The notes: generated by a model not told the origin, from the sequence alone. A stretch of 64,000 bases of DNA from Companilactobacillus halodurans (GCF_009600985.1 NZ_VDFP01000002.1:1-64000); one strand, 5' to 3'. Shown: positions 1 to 8,071, counted from the first letter of the stretch. Numbers and translations: made by a program.

Positions 1-5
1 TTGCA

Positions 6-70
6 TCAAGACGAAAAACCTCTTTCATTGTTTGTGGAGAACTCCAATGATACCTGATTTTTTCGTCTTG
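6..70 (+). terminator. Long-armed inverted repeat, possible terminator of an upstream gene
   Basis: A perfect 12-bp inverted repeat (arms 6-17 and 59-70, CAAGACGAAAAA and its complement) encloses 41 bases that can form smaller hairpins, including CATTG/CAATG. A T-rich stretch follows at about 72-80. It may terminate a gene lying left of the window, but the arms are AT-rich and the loop is long, so another structured RNA is possible. Confidence 0.35.
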
Positions 71-149
71 GTGTTTTTATTTTGGAATTTTATTGAAAGT
101 GGCTAACTTGATTATAAAATTCGCCGTCATGAATTTTGATTTAGAAAAT

Positions 150-181
150 AAAAAAAGCCACTAGACAGGCATCTAGTGGCT
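150..181 (-). terminator. Terminator of the tRNA-Arg unit
   Basis: Read leftward, a perfect 10-bp stem (156-165 with 172-181, AGCCACTAGA and its complement) with a 6-base loop is followed by a run of T. It lies 17 bp past the 3' end of the tRNA gene, as expected for a monocistronic tRNA transcript. Confidence 0.8.
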
Positions 182-197
182 AAATGATATAAAAAAA

Positions 198-271
198 TGT
201 CACAGGTGAGATTCGAACTCACGACCTACGGTTTAGAAGACCGTTGCTCTATCCAACTGAGCCACTGTAAC
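198..271 (-). tRNA. tRNA-Arg (anticodon TCT)
   Basis: The 74-nt cloverleaf reads leftward from 271. The acceptor stem GTTACAG pairs with CTGTGAC and is followed by discriminator A at 198. The anticodon arm ACGGT-CTTCTAA-ACCGT carries TCT, and the T-arm has the canonical GTTCGAATC. No CCA is encoded. The gene reads AGA, a common arginine codon in AT-rich genomes. It has its own promoter and terminator and no other tRNA beside it. Confidence 0.97.
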
Positions 272-283
272 ATCACTTTTACT

Positions 284-313
284 ATTATAGTGAAAAGGTT
301 CTATTTATGTCAA
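284..313 (-). promoter_or_regulatory. Promoter of tRNA-Arg
   Basis: On the minus strand TTGACA (308-313) and TATAAT (284-289) are separated by 18 bp. Both hexamers match the sigma-A consensus perfectly, and transcription would begin a few bases before the tRNA 5' end at 271. This is the strongest promoter match I found in the window. Confidence 0.85.
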
Positions 314-355
314 TGTAAATTTCAATATAAATTAAAAAAATCTTAGTTAAGATAA

Positions 356-384
356 AATAAAAGGTCCACTTAAAATTAAGCGGA
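356..384 (-). terminator. Terminator after the small ORF at 416-538
   Basis: Read leftward, GGTCCGCTTA and TAAGTGGACC form a 10-bp stem with one G-U pair around a 4-base loop, followed by a T-rich tail. It falls just beyond the stop codon of the 40-codon gene on the same strand. This supports a separate short transcript there. Confidence 0.7.
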
Positions 385-415
385 CCGACCCTTATAATAA
401 TTTACTAAAATTGCG

Positions 416-538
416 TCATTTGCCAAAGATAAAAGCCTTGTTCTCGGCTTCTAGTTCGGATAGTACTTCTCTATCATGAGTGGAAGTCTCGTTTTTTTCG
501 GCTTTTAATAATGATTTGATCCAATTTGTCAATTTCAT
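416..538 (-). CDS. Small uncharacterised protein (40 aa)
   Basis: A 40-codon frame starts MKLTNWIKSLLKAE and ends AENKAFIFGK. I chose the ATG at 536-538 because a GGAG sits 9 bases upstream; the in-frame ATG at 545-547 abuts that same GGAG and could not use it. The N-terminus could form a short amphipathic helix (Trp, Ile, Leu with Lys) and the middle is acidic and charged. A TATAAT (635-640) lies upstream, giving a leader of about 90 nt that can form an 8-bp hairpin near 601-626, and a good terminator follows. I do not recognise the family. Its self-contained transcription signals are the main argument that it is real. Confidence 0.5.
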   Translation of the reverse strand: MKLTNWIKSLLKAEKNETSTHDREVLSELEAENKAFIFGK

Positions 539-732
539 AATCTTCATCTCCGAAATAATTGCAGCTTTTTACGTCATCAGCTTCTGGACTTTTGCGTTTA
601 AGATAAGGCTTCCGTTTCCCCTATCTATGACAATATTATAACAAAATTATTACATTTGACATAAAAATAGCTCTTATTTCGGCAAAAAAGATTTTTGAAT
701 CAAATATGACTATATATTTTAATTAAATTTGA

Positions 733-924
733 TTACTCTGGATCTGCAGATAATTCTTTCCGACGATCTTCAATAATGTTTTGAAGTTCGATTAAATCAT
801 CTAGTGTTGACTTTTTTCTGATGAAGCTTCGAGCCGATGAACGCATTGCAATATAGTTTGCGCGATCACGGTGGTTCTTGTGCCATTTTTCATTGGCACG
901 CTTTTGAGCGTCTGTTAATACCAT
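733..924 (-). CDS. Small conserved hypothetical protein (63 aa)
   Basis: The product begins MVLTDAQKRANEKWHKNHRD and is strongly basic in its first half (Arg, Lys, His), with the heptad-like acidic helix LDDLIELQNIIEDRRKEL in the second half. AGGGAGAG lies 6 bases before the ATG at 922-924; an upstream in-frame ATG lacks a site. The opening LTDAQ-x-AN-x-KW resembles small chromosomal hypothetical proteins I have seen in lactobacilli and streptococci, but I cannot name a function. A basic helix followed by a possible dimerising helix would suit a nucleic-acid-binding protein; that is only inference. No cysteines, membrane span or signal peptide are visible. Confidence 0.7.
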   Translation of the reverse strand: MVLTDAQKRANEKWHKNHRDRANYIAMRSSARSFIRKKSTLDDLIELQNIIEDRRKELSADPE

Positions 925-1110
925 ATATTTCTCTCCCTTAAAAAACATATCTTTGAAATTATATACAAGACTATTTAACTAGACAAGGAAAATTGAGAAT
1001 ATTTTACATATAAGTTTATTGTTAGACTGATTACATGAAAATCTTGTACATTATTATTATTAGTTTAAAATGTTAACTAAATCGGTATTTTGTTCATTGG
1101 GGGTTTATTA

Positions 1111-2511
1111 ATGAAGAAGATAATAAAAACTACCACAGGTACTTATCACGGAACCGTTGACCATGATCACATTGATTTTCTAGGAATTCCTTTTGGTTAT
1201 GGTCGGAGATTTAAACGAGCTGAAGAATTTTCTCTAGCAAAATTTGGACCAAATGAAGTAAATAAGCTTCATTATGCCGTACACCATGGCGTTCAACCAA
1301 TGCAAGATGAAGCTTTGGATCAGTCGAATAAATTACGCTTCGGCGAAAATTGTTTGAATCTTGATATTTGTACCCCTGATATAGAAGGAAAATATCCAAT
1401 TGTTATTGAATTGTATGGTGGAGGATTCTTAAGAGGTGGAAATCACAGTAAACAGATGTCTTGGCTTGACCACGAGTCAGTCGTTCACGTGGTTCCAAAT
1501 TATCGTTTAGGACTCTTCGGCTGGAGTAAAGTCGAGGGCGGAGATACTAATGTTGGATTATCTGACCAATTGATGGCGATTCAGTGGGTCATCGACAATG
1601 CCAAAAGTTTCGGTGGCGATATCAAGAATCTTACTTTAGTAGGTTTATCAGCTGGGGCAAAATCAGTTAGTGCTTTAATGTCTTCGAATTCAAACCTTTT
1701 AGATTGGGTAAAAAAAATAATTGTCTTTTCTGGTGGAGTTCAAACAATCAGAGATTTACAAACAGCTAAAAAGGTTACAGAAAATATTTGTCGAGACAAT
1801 AATATAAAATCGACTCAGGACCTTTTCAATTTGACAGATGATGGACTACAATTAGTACAGGAGCATACCTTAGGGACTCATATCTCAACTAATTGGTTCG
1901 GACCAGTCATTGATGATGATTTAATTTCAAGCAATTGGCAAGATAAATTGATTCAGCGTGTCAAGAGGACACATTTTAAGACAATCATTTCCGCCGGTAC
2001 TAATGAATTAGGTGCATATCGGAAGATGAATATCAATCATTTGGAAAATGAGGTGATGGTCGATTTATTTGGTGAAAATGCTGGCATTTTAAAGCAGTCT
2101 TTGATTAAAGAACCATATTCTAAAAATGAATTTGTCAAAATGCTTGGAATGGCGATGTATACATTGCCAGGCAGACGATTAGCTGAACTATTGACCCAAA
2201 GAAGCGATGCAGAGGTTTATTGTAATTTAGCTAGGGTATATGAAGGACAGCACGGTGGAGTTATTCGTTATTTAAATACACCAGAAACTGAAATTAATAT
2301 CGATTATCGTAAGAACCGCCGGAATTTCTTGAATCTTCTACGAGACTTTATCGCCACTGGTAAGCCATATGTGGAAGATATCAAGTACGAATGGCCCTTG
2401 TACGACAATGATCGATTAGTTTTGGAGCTAGATTCAGATGATTTGAAGAGTGTTTCAATCATAGGTCATCGTTATCCAGATGATTTACCATGGCAGTCTT
2501 ACAAATTATAA
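1111..2511 (+). CDS. Type-B carboxylesterase (alpha/beta hydrolase)
   Basis: A 466-residue protein with the carboxylesterase type-B layout. It has the substrate-entry motif ENCLNLDI near residue 79, the oxyanion-hole GGG (103-105) in ELYGGGF, and the nucleophile elbow GLSAG with Ser180. TNELGAYR is a likely region for the acidic triad residue and YEGQHGG for the catalytic His. It should hydrolyse ester bonds of small lipids or xenobiotics. There is no signal peptide, so it is probably cytosolic. The start at 1111 follows GGGGG with 7-base spacing; a TTG further upstream has no site. The gene stands alone, and the natural substrate cannot be told from sequence. Confidence 0.88.
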   Translation: MKKIIKTTTGTYHGTVDHDHIDFLGIPFGYGRRFKRAEEFSLAKFGPNEVNKLHYAVHHGVQPMQDEALDQSNKLRFGENCLNLDICTPDIEGKYPIVIELYGGGFLRGGNHSKQMSWLDHESVVHVVPNYRLGLFGWSKVEGGDTNVGLSDQLMAIQWVIDNAKSFGGDIKNLTLVGLSAGAKSVSALMSSNSNLLDWVKKIIVFSGGVQTIRDLQTAKKVTENICRDNNIKSTQDLFNLTDDGLQLVQEHTLGTHISTNWFGPVIDDDLISSNWQDKLIQRVKRTHFKTIISAGTNELGAYRKMNINHLENEVMVDLFGENAGILKQSLIKEPYSKNEFVKMLGMAMYTLPGRRLAELLTQRSDAEVYCNLARVYEGQHGGVIRYLNTPETEINIDYRKNRRNFLNLLRDFIATGKPYVEDIKYEWPLYDNDRLVLELDSDDLKSVSIIGHRYPDDLPWQSYKL

Positions 2512-2563
2512 AAAAATAAATACTGTCACATGAACGTTTATAGGTTACCGATAAAAATGTACC

Positions 2564-2592
2564 TTGCAAAAATTATAAGTAGAACTTACAAT
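2564..2592 (+). promoter_or_regulatory. Predicted sigma-A promoter before the 83-aa membrane protein gene
   Basis: TTGCAA (2564-2569) and TACAAT (2587-2592) are separated by exactly 17 bp. The site lies about 60 bp before the chosen start of the next gene and downstream of the esterase stop. Confidence 0.5.
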
Positions 2593-2654
2593 GAAACGGT
2601 TATGCTTTGAGTTTAAGCGTTTTTAATGCTTGGGATTTTAGAGGTGGACGAATT

Positions 2655-2906
2655 TTGAAAAGAAAGTTTGCGTTTATGATTACAATTGCTTTCATTCTTA
2701 TAGATGTTTTTGCTGCGTTTTTGACGCAAGAAGCAATTATTAGTAATTTAATGGGCGTCTTAATCGGCGTTGGTCTAATCATTGCATTGATATTAATAAC
2801 GAAAGTCTTAACGAAACTTAACATTAGACAGGGGAAATTAGTATTTGTAGCAGTCTTTTTCTTCTTAATTTTAGGACGTCTAGTTATGACTACATTAACT
2901 GTGTAG
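2655..2906 (+). CDS. Small hypothetical membrane protein (83 aa)
   Basis: A short hydrophobic protein with three likely transmembrane segments, at about residues 5-21, 30-50 and 58-77. These are separated by a short polar loop and by the basic loop TKVLTKLNIRQGK. I start it at the TTG at 2655 because GAGGTGG lies 7 bases upstream and the basic KRK just after it would orient the first helix. A shorter start at an internal ATG (2676) is possible. It has its own promoter and a strong terminator. No family is recognised; it lies between an esterase and a large polytopic membrane protein with no obvious link to either. Confidence 0.6.
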   Translation: MKRKFAFMITIAFILIDVFAAFLTQEAIISNLMGVLIGVGLIIALILITKVLTKLNIRQGKLVFVAVFFFLILGRLVMTTLTV

Positions 2907-2925
2907 TAAAAAAATGAATATTATC

Positions 2926-2958
2926 AAAGGATTGTGTAGTATAGCACAATCCTTTTTT
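2926..2958 (+). terminator. Rho-independent terminator
   Basis: An 11-bp perfect stem (AAAGGATTGTG at 2926-2936 with its complement at 2945-2955) with an 8-base loop is followed by T residues to 2958. It ends the transcript of the small membrane protein. Confidence 0.85.
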
Positions 2959-3001
2959 AGTATAATAATTTTATAAATTATTAATAAAAGGGAGTCATCC
3001 C

Positions 3002-4567
3002 ATGTCTAATCGTTCATGGAAAAGAATAATTTTAGGGATTATTTTTTTATTGTTAAGCATTTTTTATAGTGTTATGTTTTTTCAAAAAGCTGCTTTCAGC
3101 GACACGATGATTTTTAATATTGCCCATCTGAAGAGTCTGGAAAATATTTTTTCTTCGCCAATCAATTTTGATTATTGGAATCATTCCGGAAGCCAAATCA
3201 ACTTGTTTAGCCCGTGGCTGACTATTTTGTCTGGTTTTATCTTTTTAAATACCAATATTTCGTATGGATTTGCAACCTATTTAACGCTGATAACTTTTTT
3301 AACTTTCGTGAGCGCTTATTATTATATGAAACGTTTTTCAAAAGATACCTTTGAATCGTTATTAGTATCAGTCATTTATACTTTTTCCTTGAATAGATTT
3401 TTTCAGGTTTTTTTGGAACAGCGAATCGAAAATTATTTAGTCATGATCTTTTTGCCAATGGTCTATTACGGATTATTTTGTTTTTTAAAGAATAAAGACT
3501 GGCATTTGTTGACCTGGGGGATGCTGTTGGTGATTTGGACTTCTCCATATATGGCAATTGCCGTTTTGCTAACAATTATCCTAGCAATCCCACTAATGAT
3601 TTTTTCTAAAACGACCCATCATTGGAAGTATTGGGGTCAATTGATTTTAAATGGATTATTACTTTTAGGAATGACTTTTTTGACGACAATTGGTTTTATA
3701 GGGCCACTGTTCTTAAAACAATGGCAAACAAAGTTTAGGCAAGCTGGAATTAAAAATCCTAATTTTGTAACTATGTACCAAAACTTGAATTTATCGTTGA
3801 TGAAACAATATCTTTTGTTAGGAATTTTAATTTTATTAGTTCTATTATTATTGTTAATTTTTCTAAAGAGCAATTTCAGTTATAAAATCATTCTGATAGA
3901 AATGATTCCATTGATTTTGAGCCTATTTTATCGCTTAAAAATTCCGGGAATCGAAGTAAGCCGGCTTTATCCAGCTTTGTTAGGTATTCTGGATTTGTTT
4001 TTGACTATTATCGTAAGTCGAATAATTATTATGATTTTTCAAGAGACCTCAAGCGTTTGGAAACTTTTGCTGGTAATTGCTTTTGTGAGTGGCCTCAGTC
4101 TTCTCGTTTTTGAACAGGCGCAACAATTAAACTTTAAAAAGACGTTAAGTACTAGTGAAAATGTAAATTATGAAAAGTTTGTACTTGATTATCACGATCA
4201 CGCGAGCCAAATCCAACCAAAATTTTTAGCCAATGGTAAAAAAACAAAAGTAACTTTTTATACGAAAAAAAGCGACTACTGGATTCAATACTACAATCCA
4301 AAATCAGTTCAATTGGATTTGCCAATTCAAAGATATGATGGCTATCGTGTGCATTTGAACAATGAGTCTGTAAAAGTGACGACATCTAAACGACAAACAT
4401 TGCAATTAAGAACGCATCCTGGTAAAAATATTATTGAGATTCATTCACGATATAATTTAATAAGTATACTTTTGCTTCTAATCAACTTAGTTGGATTTAT
4501 TGGATTAGGATATTTGAGTTTAAAAAAATTCGTTTGGAAAACTAAAAAAAGTTCTTATAACGGTTGA
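3002..4567 (+). CDS. Large polytopic membrane protein, GT-C/PTPS-related type
   Basis: A 521-residue protein dominated by hydrophobic helices: a first span at about 10-28, roughly ten to twelve in all, and a last span near 480-505. An extracytoplasmic loop follows the first span and contains SDTMIFNIAHLKSLENIF, and a soluble segment of about 120 residues precedes the last helix. This layout resembles the family once labelled 6-pyruvoyl-tetrahydropterin synthase-related membrane proteins, now viewed as GT-C-fold or YfhO-like proteins that probably handle lipid-linked sugars. The assignment is from overall pattern, not catalytic motifs. GGGAG precedes the ATG. The rplU promoter overlaps its stop codon, so the two units are packed tightly. 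Confidence 0.65.
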   Translation: MSNRSWKRIILGIIFLLLSIFYSVMFFQKAAFSDTMIFNIAHLKSLENIFSSPINFDYWNHSGSQINLFSPWLTILSGFIFLNTNISYGFATYLTLITFLTFVSAYYYMKRFSKDTFESLLVSVIYTFSLNRFFQVFLEQRIENYLVMIFLPMVYYGLFCFLKNKDWHLLTWGMLLVIWTSPYMAIAVLLTIILAIPLMIFSKTTHHWKYWGQLILNGLLLLGMTFLTTIGFIGPLFLKQWQTKFRQAGIKNPNFVTMYQNLNLSLMKQYLLLGILILLVLLLLLIFLKSNFSYKIILIEMIPLILSLFYRLKIPGIEVSRLYPALLGILDLFLTIIVSRIIIMIFQETSSVWKLLLVIAFVSGLSLLVFEQAQQLNFKKTLSTSENVNYEKFVLDYHDHASQIQPKFLANGKKTKVTFYTKKSDYWIQYYNPKSVQLDLPIQRYDGYRVHLNNESVKVTTSKRQTLQLRTHPGKNIIEIHSRYNLISILLLLINLVGFIGLGYLSLKKFVWKTKKSSYNG

Positions 4568-4592
4568 AAAGTCAAGCAAAATTTGCTATATT
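4564..4592 (+). promoter_or_regulatory. Promoter of the rplU-prp-rpmA operon
   Basis: TTGAAA (4564-4569) and TATATT (4587-4592) are separated by 17 bp. The -35 element overlaps the stop codon of the preceding membrane-protein gene. About 85 nt of leader follows before rplU. Confidence 0.6.
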
Positions 4593-4599
4593 TTATAAG

Positions 4600-4688
4600 T
4601 TGCAATCACTATTGCATCTACAACCGCTCAAAATTAGGTTTAAGCTATGTGCACCTAGTTGGCGAGTCTTAGAAAGGAGTGTACGCTT
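4600..4688 (+). promoter_or_regulatory. Candidate L21 autoregulatory leader
   Basis: The ~90-nt 5' leader between the promoter and rplU is far longer than a ribosome-binding site needs, is more G/C-rich than nearby spacers, and ends in AGAAAGGAG. Firmicute rplU operons commonly carry an L21 leader element (Rfam L21_leader) at this spot. The match here is by position and composition; I did not fold it against the family model. Confidence 0.45.
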
Positions 4689-5000
4689 ATGTACGCAATT
4701 ATTAAAACTGGTGGTAAGCAATATAAGGTTGAAGAAAATTCTTCAATTTATGTTGAAAAGCTTGATGTCAAAGAAGGGGACGCAGTTACATTTGATGATG
4801 TAATCTTAGTTTCTGACGGCAAGTCTGTTAAAGTTGGTAGCCCTGTTGTTGAAGGTGCTAGTGTTTCTGGTAAGGTTGAAAAACAAGGTAAGGAAAAGAA
4901 AGTTGTTACTTACAAGTACAAACCTAAGAAGCATTCACACACAAAGACAGGTCACCGTCAACCATATACAAAGGTACTTATCGATAGTATCAAGGCTTAA
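4689..5000 (+). CDS. rplU: 50S ribosomal protein L21
   Basis: A 103-residue protein of normal length for bL21, with the diagnostic start [16 protein letters not shown] and the C-terminal basic block [20 protein letters not shown] that contacts 23S rRNA. AAAGGAG lies 9 bases before the ATG. It is the first gene of a three-gene operon with prp and rpmA; only 2 bases separate its stop from prp. Confidence 0.98.
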   Translation: MYAIIKTGGKQYKVEENSSIYVEKLDVKEGDAVTFDDVILVSDGKSVKVGSPVVEGASVSGKVEKQGKEKKVVTYKYKPKKHSHTKTGHRQPYTKVLIDSIKA

Positions 5001-5002
5001 TC

Positions 5003-5347
5003 ATGATTAGGGCAAGTTTTCACCAGAATTCAGATCAACAGATTGATTCTTTCTTAATTAAAGGGCATGCTGACTCAGGGCCATACGGTCAAGATTTAGT
5101 CTGTGCCGCCGTTTCGGCAGTCACGATTGGAACAATCAATAATCTGGAAAAACTTACTAAGGCCAAACCTCAGGTTGTCATGGATGAGGTAAATGGTGGT
5201 CATCTCGGCTGCCAATTTGACAAAGCGATATCACACGATACTGCCTTGTTATTGGATAACTTATTTTGGATATTGAAAGATATTGAGGGCAGTTATTCCA
5301 AAAACATTGAAGTCCAAGTACAAAAAAATAAAATAGATCTTGATTAG
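5003..5347 (+). CDS. prp: Ribosomal-processing cysteine protease Prp
   Basis: This 114-residue protein of the YsxB family removes the N-terminal extension of ribosomal protein L27. The catalytic dyad is visible as His22 in GHADSG and Cys34 in DLVCAAVSA, the same spacing as in the characterised S. aureus enzyme. It sits between rplU and rpmA, its substrate gene, as in Firmicutes whose L27 has the extension. The ATG follows the rplU stop by 2 bases, which implies translational coupling. The neighbouring L27 does carry the cleavable motif. Confidence 0.95.
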   Translation: MIRASFHQNSDQQIDSFLIKGHADSGPYGQDLVCAAVSAVTIGTINNLEKLTKAKPQVVMDEVNGGHLGCQFDKAISHDTALLLDNLFWILKDIEGSYSKNIEVQVQKNKIDLD

Positions 5348-5359
5348 GAGGTAAACTTC

Positions 5360-5632
5360 ATGCTTAAGATGAATTTACAATTTTTCTCTCACCATAAAGG
5401 TGGTGGATCAACAAGTAACGGCCGTGACTCAGCTGGTCGTAGATTAGGTGCTAAACGTGCTGATGGACAAGCTATTACTGCTGGTTCAATTATTTACAGA
5501 CAACGTGGTACAAAGATTCACCCAGGTGCTAATGTTGGTCGCGGTGGCGACGATACATTGTTCGCACTTACTGATGGCGTTGTTAAGTTCGAAAGACTTG
5601 GCAAAGACGGAAAGAAAGTTTCAGTATACTAA
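5360..5632 (+). CDS. rpmA: 50S ribosomal protein L27 precursor
   Basis: A 90-residue bL27. The mature N-terminus, which reaches towards the peptidyl-transferase centre, begins SHHKGGGST. It is preceded by the nine-residue extension MLKMNLQFF, matching the Prp recognition pattern with cleavage after the second Phe. The body contains [16 protein letters not shown], typical of the family. AGGAGG precedes the ATG and the gene ends at a strong terminator. Confidence 0.98.
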   Translation: MLKMNLQFFSHHKGGGSTSNGRDSAGRRLGAKRADGQAITAGSIIYRQRGTKIHPGANVGRGGDDTLFALTDGVVKFERLGKDGKKVSVY

Positions 5633-5643
5633 GATATTGATTA

Positions 5644-5670
5644 AAAGAGGACAATGTTCCTCTTTTTTTT
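5644..5670 (+). terminator. Terminator of rplU-prp-rpmA
   Basis: AAAGAGGA (5644-5651) pairs perfectly with TCCTCTTT (5658-5665) around a 6-base loop, and the T tract continues to 5670. It lies just past the rpmA stop. Confidence 0.85.
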
Positions 5671-5689
5671 ATATAATAAGTATGAGTTA

Positions 5690-5719
5690 TTGCCATTAGT
5701 ACTAAAATATTGGTAAGAT
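5690..5719 (+). promoter_or_regulatory. Predicted promoter of efp
   Basis: TTGCCA (5690-5695) and TAAGAT (5714-5719) are separated by 18 bp. They lie after the rpmA terminator and about 50 bp before efp. Confidence 0.4.
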
Positions 5720-5767
5720 AATGTGTAGTGTTCTATCGGCAAATTTTATGAACTAAGGGAGAATAGA

Positions 5768-6331
5768 ATGTCAATTTCTGTAAATGATTTTAAAAATGGA
5801 TTAACAATTGAAGTAAAAGATGGTATCTGGCGTGTTGTAGAATTCCAGCATGTTAAGCCTGGTAAGGGTAGCGCCTTTGTTCGTTCAAAGTTAAAGAACT
5901 TAAGAACTGGTGCCGTTCAAGAAATGACTTTTAGATCAACTGCTAAAGTTGAAAAAGCTAACATCGAAAACAAGAAGATGCAATATCTATATGCTGATGG
6001 TGAAAACCACGTCTTCATGGATACAACAACATACGAACAGTTGACTATCCCAGCAGAACAAATTCAAGAACAATTGAAGTACTTGAAAGAAAACATGGAA
6101 GTTAGCGTTTTGATGTATAATGGTGAAACAATTGGTGTCGATGTACCAAACACTGTTGACCTCAAGGTTGTCGAAACTCAAGCATCAATCAAGGGCGACA
6201 CACAATCAGGTGGCTCAAAACCAGCTACTATGGAAACCGGTGTTGTTGTGCAAGTGCCATTCTTCGTCAATGAAGGCGATATGTTAACAATTAATACACA
6301 AGATGGTACTTACATTTCACGTGCTAATTAA
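5768..6331 (+). CDS. efp: Translation elongation factor P
   Basis: A 187-residue EF-P, close to the usual 185-188. It helps ribosomes through polyproline stretches. The N-terminal KOW-like domain presents the loop [10 protein letters not shown] with Lys33 at the tip, the residue modified in many bacteria. Two OB-fold domains follow, ending in [15 protein letters not shown] precedes the ATG. The asp23-nusB-folD genes follow closely, probably on one transcript. Confidence 0.97.
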   Translation: MSISVNDFKNGLTIEVKDGIWRVVEFQHVKPGKGSAFVRSKLKNLRTGAVQEMTFRSTAKVEKANIENKKMQYLYADGENHVFMDTTTYEQLTIPAEQIQEQLKYLKENMEVSVLMYNGETIGVDVPNTVDLKVVETQASIKGDTQSGGSKPATMETGVVVQVPFFVNEGDMLTINTQDGTYISRAN

Positions 6332-6354
6332 TAACTGATTATGGAGATAAGTTT

Positions 6355-6774
6355 ATGGCTGAACAAAAATATGTTTCTCTACAACAAGATAGTGGAAAAA
6401 TAAACGGTAATGTTGAAATATCACATCAGGTTATTGAAATCCTGTTAGGGATTGCTACAAATCAAGTTGATGGTGTATACGAAATGCGCGGAACTATTTC
6501 TAGTCGAATAGATTCACTTTTCGGAAGAATCAACCATGGTAAGGGCGTTGATGTGTCATTCAATGATGACAAAATATCTGCAGATGTATATGTATATTTG
6601 GATTATGGCGTATCAATTCCCAAAGTATCATTGGAGATTCAAAAATCAGCCATTGAGCAACTTGAATTCATGACCGATTTAGATTTAAGTGAAATTAACG
6701 TACATGTTGTAGGATTGATCGCTAAAAAAGAAACTGGCGAAATAGAACGTGTAACAACAGATAAAAAGGAATAA
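6355..6774 (+). CDS. Asp23/Gls24 family envelope stress protein (YqhY-like)
   Basis: A 139-residue protein with the Asp23 fold: an N-terminal GNVEISHQVIEILLGIA helix region, the sheet core with DVYVYLDYGVSIPKVS, and the INVHVVG strand near the end. In Firmicutes the copy next to nusB is YqhY, an essential or near-essential factor tied to the control of acetyl-CoA carboxylase and membrane lipid supply. A second, shorter Asp23 gene lies at 31694, next to fakA. The two have the same fold but different partners, so they are unlikely to be interchangeable. It is spaced 5 bases from nusB. Confidence 0.9.
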   Translation: MAEQKYVSLQQDSGKINGNVEISHQVIEILLGIATNQVDGVYEMRGTISSRIDSLFGRINHGKGVDVSFNDDKISADVYVYLDYGVSIPKVSLEIQKSAIEQLEFMTDLDLSEINVHVVGLIAKKETGEIERVTTDKKE

Positions 6775-6779
6775 AACTA

Positions 6780-7184
6780 GTGATAAGTAGACATAAAATC
6801 AGAGAACTCGCAGTTCAATCACTATTTTCTATCGAGACTACTAAGGATGCTCCGCAAGACGCTATTTCTTCTACCATGCAATTATGCGATTTAGCTGATG
6901 AAGCGGTACCAGATTATTTAACTTTTTTAGTTTCAGGTGTAGTTGAACATCAAGATGAACTTGATAAAGAAATTGCCGCTCATTTGAAGAATAAATGGAC
7001 AGTCCAACGTCTGTCCAAAATCGATCGCGTAATTTTACATGTTGGGTTATTTGAAATGGAAAACAGTTTGGAAGTTCCAAGAAAAGTAGCTATCGATGAA
7101 GCTATCGTTTTAGCTAGCGATTTTGGAGATAAGGACTCAAAGTCCTTCGTTAATGGTATTTTATCTAATTTTGTAGAAGGGTAA
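6780..7184 (+). CDS. nusB: Transcription antitermination factor NusB
   Basis: A 134-residue all-helical NusB that binds boxA RNA with NusE (S10) during rRNA transcription. The sequence starts ISRHKIRELAVQSLFSIE and contains RLSKIDRVILHVGLFEM and the C-terminal KSFVNGILSNF, typical of the family. The start codon is GTG at 6780, with AAGGA 10 bases upstream. Its stop codon is followed at once by a terminator hairpin. Confidence 0.95.
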   Translation: MISRHKIRELAVQSLFSIETTKDAPQDAISSTMQLCDLADEAVPDYLTFLVSGVVEHQDELDKEIAAHLKNKWTVQRLSKIDRVILHVGLFEMENSLEVPRKVAIDEAIVLASDFGDKDSKSFVNGILSNFVEG

Positions 7185-7185
7185 G

Positions 7186-7211
7186 GGCTGGTATATTTAC
7201 CAGCCTTTTTA
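7186..7211 (+). terminator. Hairpin with T-run between nusB and folD
   Basis: GGCTGGTA (7186-7193) and TACCAGCC (7198-7205) form a perfect 8-bp stem with a TATT loop, followed by TTTTT. folD starts only a few bases later with no room for a promoter, so this probably attenuates rather than abolishes readthrough into folD. Confidence 0.65.
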
Positions 7212-7222
7212 TGGTGATTAGT

Positions 7223-8071
7223 GTGAAATTATTAGAAGGTAAAAAAGTAGCTCAAGCATTAGATGAAACAATGACAAAACGAGTTGAAGAATTGAAAGCT
7301 AAGGGCGTTACTCCTGGACTAGCCGTGATTTTAGTTGGTGACAACAGTGCTAGTGCTGTTTATGTTCGTAATAAGAAACGCCGTGCTGAAAAATTGGGAA
7401 TTAATTTTCAATTGATTCATTTTGAACAAGATGTAACTGAAAAAGAATTGTTAACAAAAATCGATGAACTGAACCATGATAAAAATATTGATGGCTTCAT
7501 CGTTCAATTACCAGTTCCAGATCATATTGATGAAGATAAGGTAATTGAAGCAATTGATCCAAGAAAAGACGTTGATGGCTTTACTCCTATCAGCGTTGGA
7601 AATCTCTGGATTGGTACACCTCTGACAAAACCAGCTACAGCTTCAGGTATTTTAATGATGCTCGACCACTATAAGGTTGATCTTGATGGCAAAAATGTTG
7701 TGATCGTTGGTCGTAGCAATATTGTTGGTAAGCCAACGGCTGCTTTAATGCTTGATCGTAATGCCACTGTTACGATTACGCACTCTCACACTAAGAACCT
7801 TAAAGAAATCACAAGTAAGGCTGATGTGCTAGTTGTAGCCATTGGTCAAGCTAAGTTCATCAAAAAAGACTACGTCAAAGACCAAGCCATTGTGGTCGAT
7901 GTAGGAATGGATCGTGATGAAAATGGAAAACTTTGTGGCGACGTTGATTTCGATGATGTTTCCGATAAAGTTTCAATGATTACACCTGTTCCAGGTGGCG
8001 TTGGTCCGATGACAATCACAGCTTTGGTTGACCAAGTGATTGAATTAGCTGAAGGCAGGGCAAATGGATAG
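7223..8071 (+). CDS. folD: Bifunctional methylene-THF dehydrogenase / methenyl-THF cyclohydrolase FolD
   Basis: FolD interconverts 5,10-methylene-THF and 10-formyl-THF, supplying formyl groups for Fmt, PurN and PurH, which are also in this window. Family motifs are visible: SAVYVRNKKRRAEKLGI with the catalytic Tyr and Lys, VQLPVP, KDVDGFTP, GRSNIVGKPTA in the nucleotide fold, and TPVPGGVGPMT. I prefer the GTG at 7223 (MKLLEGKK, 282 aa) because GGTGAT lies 4 bases upstream. An ATG at 7211 sits directly in the terminator tail without a site. It overlaps xseA by 8 bases. Confidence 0.95.
   Translation: MKLLEGKKVAQALDETMTKRVEELKAKGVTPGLAVILVGDNSASAVYVRNKKRRAEKLGINFQLIHFEQDVTEKELLTKIDELNHDKNIDGFIVQLPVPDHIDEDKVIEAIDPRKDVDGFTPISVGNLWIGTPLTKPATASGILMMLDHYKVDLDGKNVVIVGRSNIVGKPTAALMLDRNATVTITHSHTKNLKEITSKADVLVVAIGQAKFIKKDYVKDQAIVVDVGMDRDENGKLCGDVDFDDVSDKVSMITPVPGGVGPMTITALVDQVIELAEGRANG

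Noticed and set aside
4564-4803. An open frame overlapping the L21 leader and the start of rplU
   Set aside because: It is out of frame with rplU, lacks a ribosome-binding site, and covers the promoter and leader.
7186-7222. Possible operon break between nusB and folD
   Set aside because: The hairpin is real, but folD begins within a few bases and no promoter fits, so complete termination is unlikely.
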